From Verrucomicrobiales bacterium (GTDB lineage Bacteria; Verrucomicrobiota; Verrucomicrobiia; Limisphaerales; UBA11320), in contig DMJJ01000142.1 of the NCBI GenBank assembly GCA_003452185.1, positions 1 through 7,479 of the forward strand: a DNA stretch of 7,479 nt, in the 5' to 3' direction. The first letter of the stretch is position 1. Each line of letters starts with the position of its first letter. This document shows, in pieces, positions 6,363 to 7,479 of this stretch. The notes beneath the pieces are model-generated. The model was given only the letters and a program-made list of their open reading frames with translations. It did not search any database and was not told the origin of the DNA. Position numbers and translations under genes: made by a program.

Positions 6363-7479
6363 CGGACCATCCCCACGCGGGTGGGGAGAACGAGTCCACG
6401 CGGACAATCCAGTGATCGACATTCGGACCATCCCCACGCGGGTGGGGAGAACGGCGTCGAATTCCTTCCTTCCTCTTCCCCTTCCGGACCATCCCCACGC
6501 GGGTGGGGAGAACCGCGCCGCGCAGCCAGTAGGCCACGGCGAATTCGGACCATCCCCACGCGGGTGGGGAGAACAAACTTGAGGAGGAGGTCCAAGTCAA
6601 AGAGCACGGACCATCCCCACGCGGGTGGGGAGAACCCGCCGGACGTCCTACATTCCGACCCCGACCCCGGACCATCCCCACGCGGGTGGGGAGAACGATC
6701 TGCCGCTCTCGGGCCGGATCATCACGCCCGGACCATCCCCACGCGGGTGGGGAGAACGTTTCCAGGAATTTTCGGAAGTCGGCACGCGCCGGACCATCCC
6801 CACGCGGGTGGGGAGAACCATATGACCACATATGTCAGGAGGTGTCAAAACGGACCATCCCCACGCGGGTGGGGAGAACGCCAGCACGGCCGCCAGGACA
6901 CAAACGAAGGACGGACCATCCCCACGCGGGTGGGGAGAACTGGACAACGTAGGAAACGGAGTCCGCGCTAATCGGACCATCCCCACGCGGGTGGGGAGAA
7001 CTCCTGGAGCTCGTCCCATAGGCTTTTGCCTGGCGGACCATCCCCACGCGGGTGGGGAGAACTCACCCCCTGGCGCCGGAGCTCCCTCCCAAGACGGACC
7101 ATCCCCACGCGGGTGGGGAGAACCAGGGTAAACGAGTGTTGGTACGTCACAAAAACGGACCATCCCCACGCGGGTGGGGAGAACACGACGTAGGCCTGCG
7201 CCAGGGGGGCGGCAAACGGACCATCCCCACGCGGGTGGGGAGAACGCACCCTCCCACGTGACGCCTACTCGGCCACACGGACCATCCCCACGCGGGTGGG
7301 GACAACGGCTTTTGATACGTGTTGTTGAAAATGTCCTCCGGACCATCCCCACGCGGGTGGGGAGAACTTCGCTCGTGGGCCGATGTCCGTATGAGTCGCC
7401 GGACCATCCCCACGCGGGTGGGGAGAACAGCGTGACGGGCAGCGCGAAGTGGCCGCTCGTCGGACCATCCCCACGCGGG
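6363..7479 (-). CRISPR. Type I-E-like CRISPR array, leader-distal end, runs off the window
   Basis: Eighteen complete 29-bp repeats start at 6363 and then every 61 bp (6424, 6485 and so on to 7400). A nineteenth begins at 7461 and is cut by the window end after 19 bp. All 18 spacers are exactly 32 bp, and none is duplicated. Read on the minus strand, each repeat has a five-base GTTCT start, stem arms CCCCAC and GTGGGG around a CCGC loop, and an eight-base ATGGTCCG end. This is the layout of E. coli-type I-E repeats, in which Cas6e cuts after the stem and leaves an 8-nt 5' handle (here AUGGUCCG). So pre-crRNA should be made from the minus strand, the leader and cas genes should lie to the right, and spacers next to 6363 are the oldest. 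No cas gene is in the window. The array serves adaptive defence against phage or plasmid DNA through Cascade and Cas3. The repeat has no stop codon in any frame, so long apparent reading frames across it are artefacts. Confidence 0.98.
7278..7306 (-). repeat. Variant CRISPR repeat (repeat 16) with one substitution
   Basis: This unit differs from the other full repeats at one base: 7303 is C where the others have G (plus strand; AGAAC becomes ACAAC). The change lies in the single-stranded 5' segment of the transcript repeat, outside the stem and outside the 8-nt handle, so Cas6e processing should not suffer. Confidence 0.95.

Noticed and set aside
6180..7474. Many long open frames on both strands across the array (repeated TIPTRVGRT, SPHPRGDGP, SPPAWGWS peptides)
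   Set aside because: They are translations of the stop-free CRISPR repeat in rotating frames. The ATG in the minus-strand handle supplies false starts. They are not genes.

Overview
The window is GC-rich chromosomal DNA from a bacterium, most likely a member of the Verrucomicrobiota. This rests on the style of its genes: a DUF3299 protein, small secreted proteins with a WxHY/SAWFVV pattern, and a short mnmE-linked protein of a type I associate with that phylum. It is inference, not proof; only a database search would settle the phylum.

Layout. Bases 1-614 (+) hold the C-terminal part of a DUF3299 protein behind a Pro/Ala-rich linker. Facing it on the minus strand is a five-gene tract that reads from 4953 down to 672. 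In order it holds a small conserved protein, the tRNA-modification GTPase MnmE, an SMP-30/gluconolactonase-family hydrolase, a TraB/GumN/TIKI-fold probable lipoprotein, and a small secreted protein. Gaps inside the tract are 11 to about 86 bp, so co-transcription is plausible. Bases 4954-5544 have no convincing gene. They hold the likely promoter of the minus-strand tract, a short tandem octamer, and two inverted repeats ahead of the next module.

At about 5400 the composition drops sharply (hand-counted GC 46/60 at 5341-5400, then 33/60 at 5401-5460). A foreign-looking toxin-antitoxin module follows on the plus strand. Its antitoxin appears to fuse a ribbon-helix-helix segment to a Phd/YefM segment. 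The PIN-domain toxin (VapC-like) overlaps it by 4 bp. The toxin is cut off after residue 124, exactly at the first base of a CRISPR repeat.

From 6363 to the window end lies a very regular type I-E-like CRISPR array: 18 complete 29-bp repeats plus the first 19 bp of a 19th, with 18 spacers all of 32 bp. Repeat structure says that crRNA is made from the minus strand, so leader and cas genes should lie to the right, outside the window, and the toxin sits at the old, leader-distal end.

The main point of interest is this junction. A low-GC toxin-antitoxin island has its toxin truncated by the array to the codon, the two transcription units point head-on with no spacer or terminator between them, and the toxin reading frame runs on through ten repeats.
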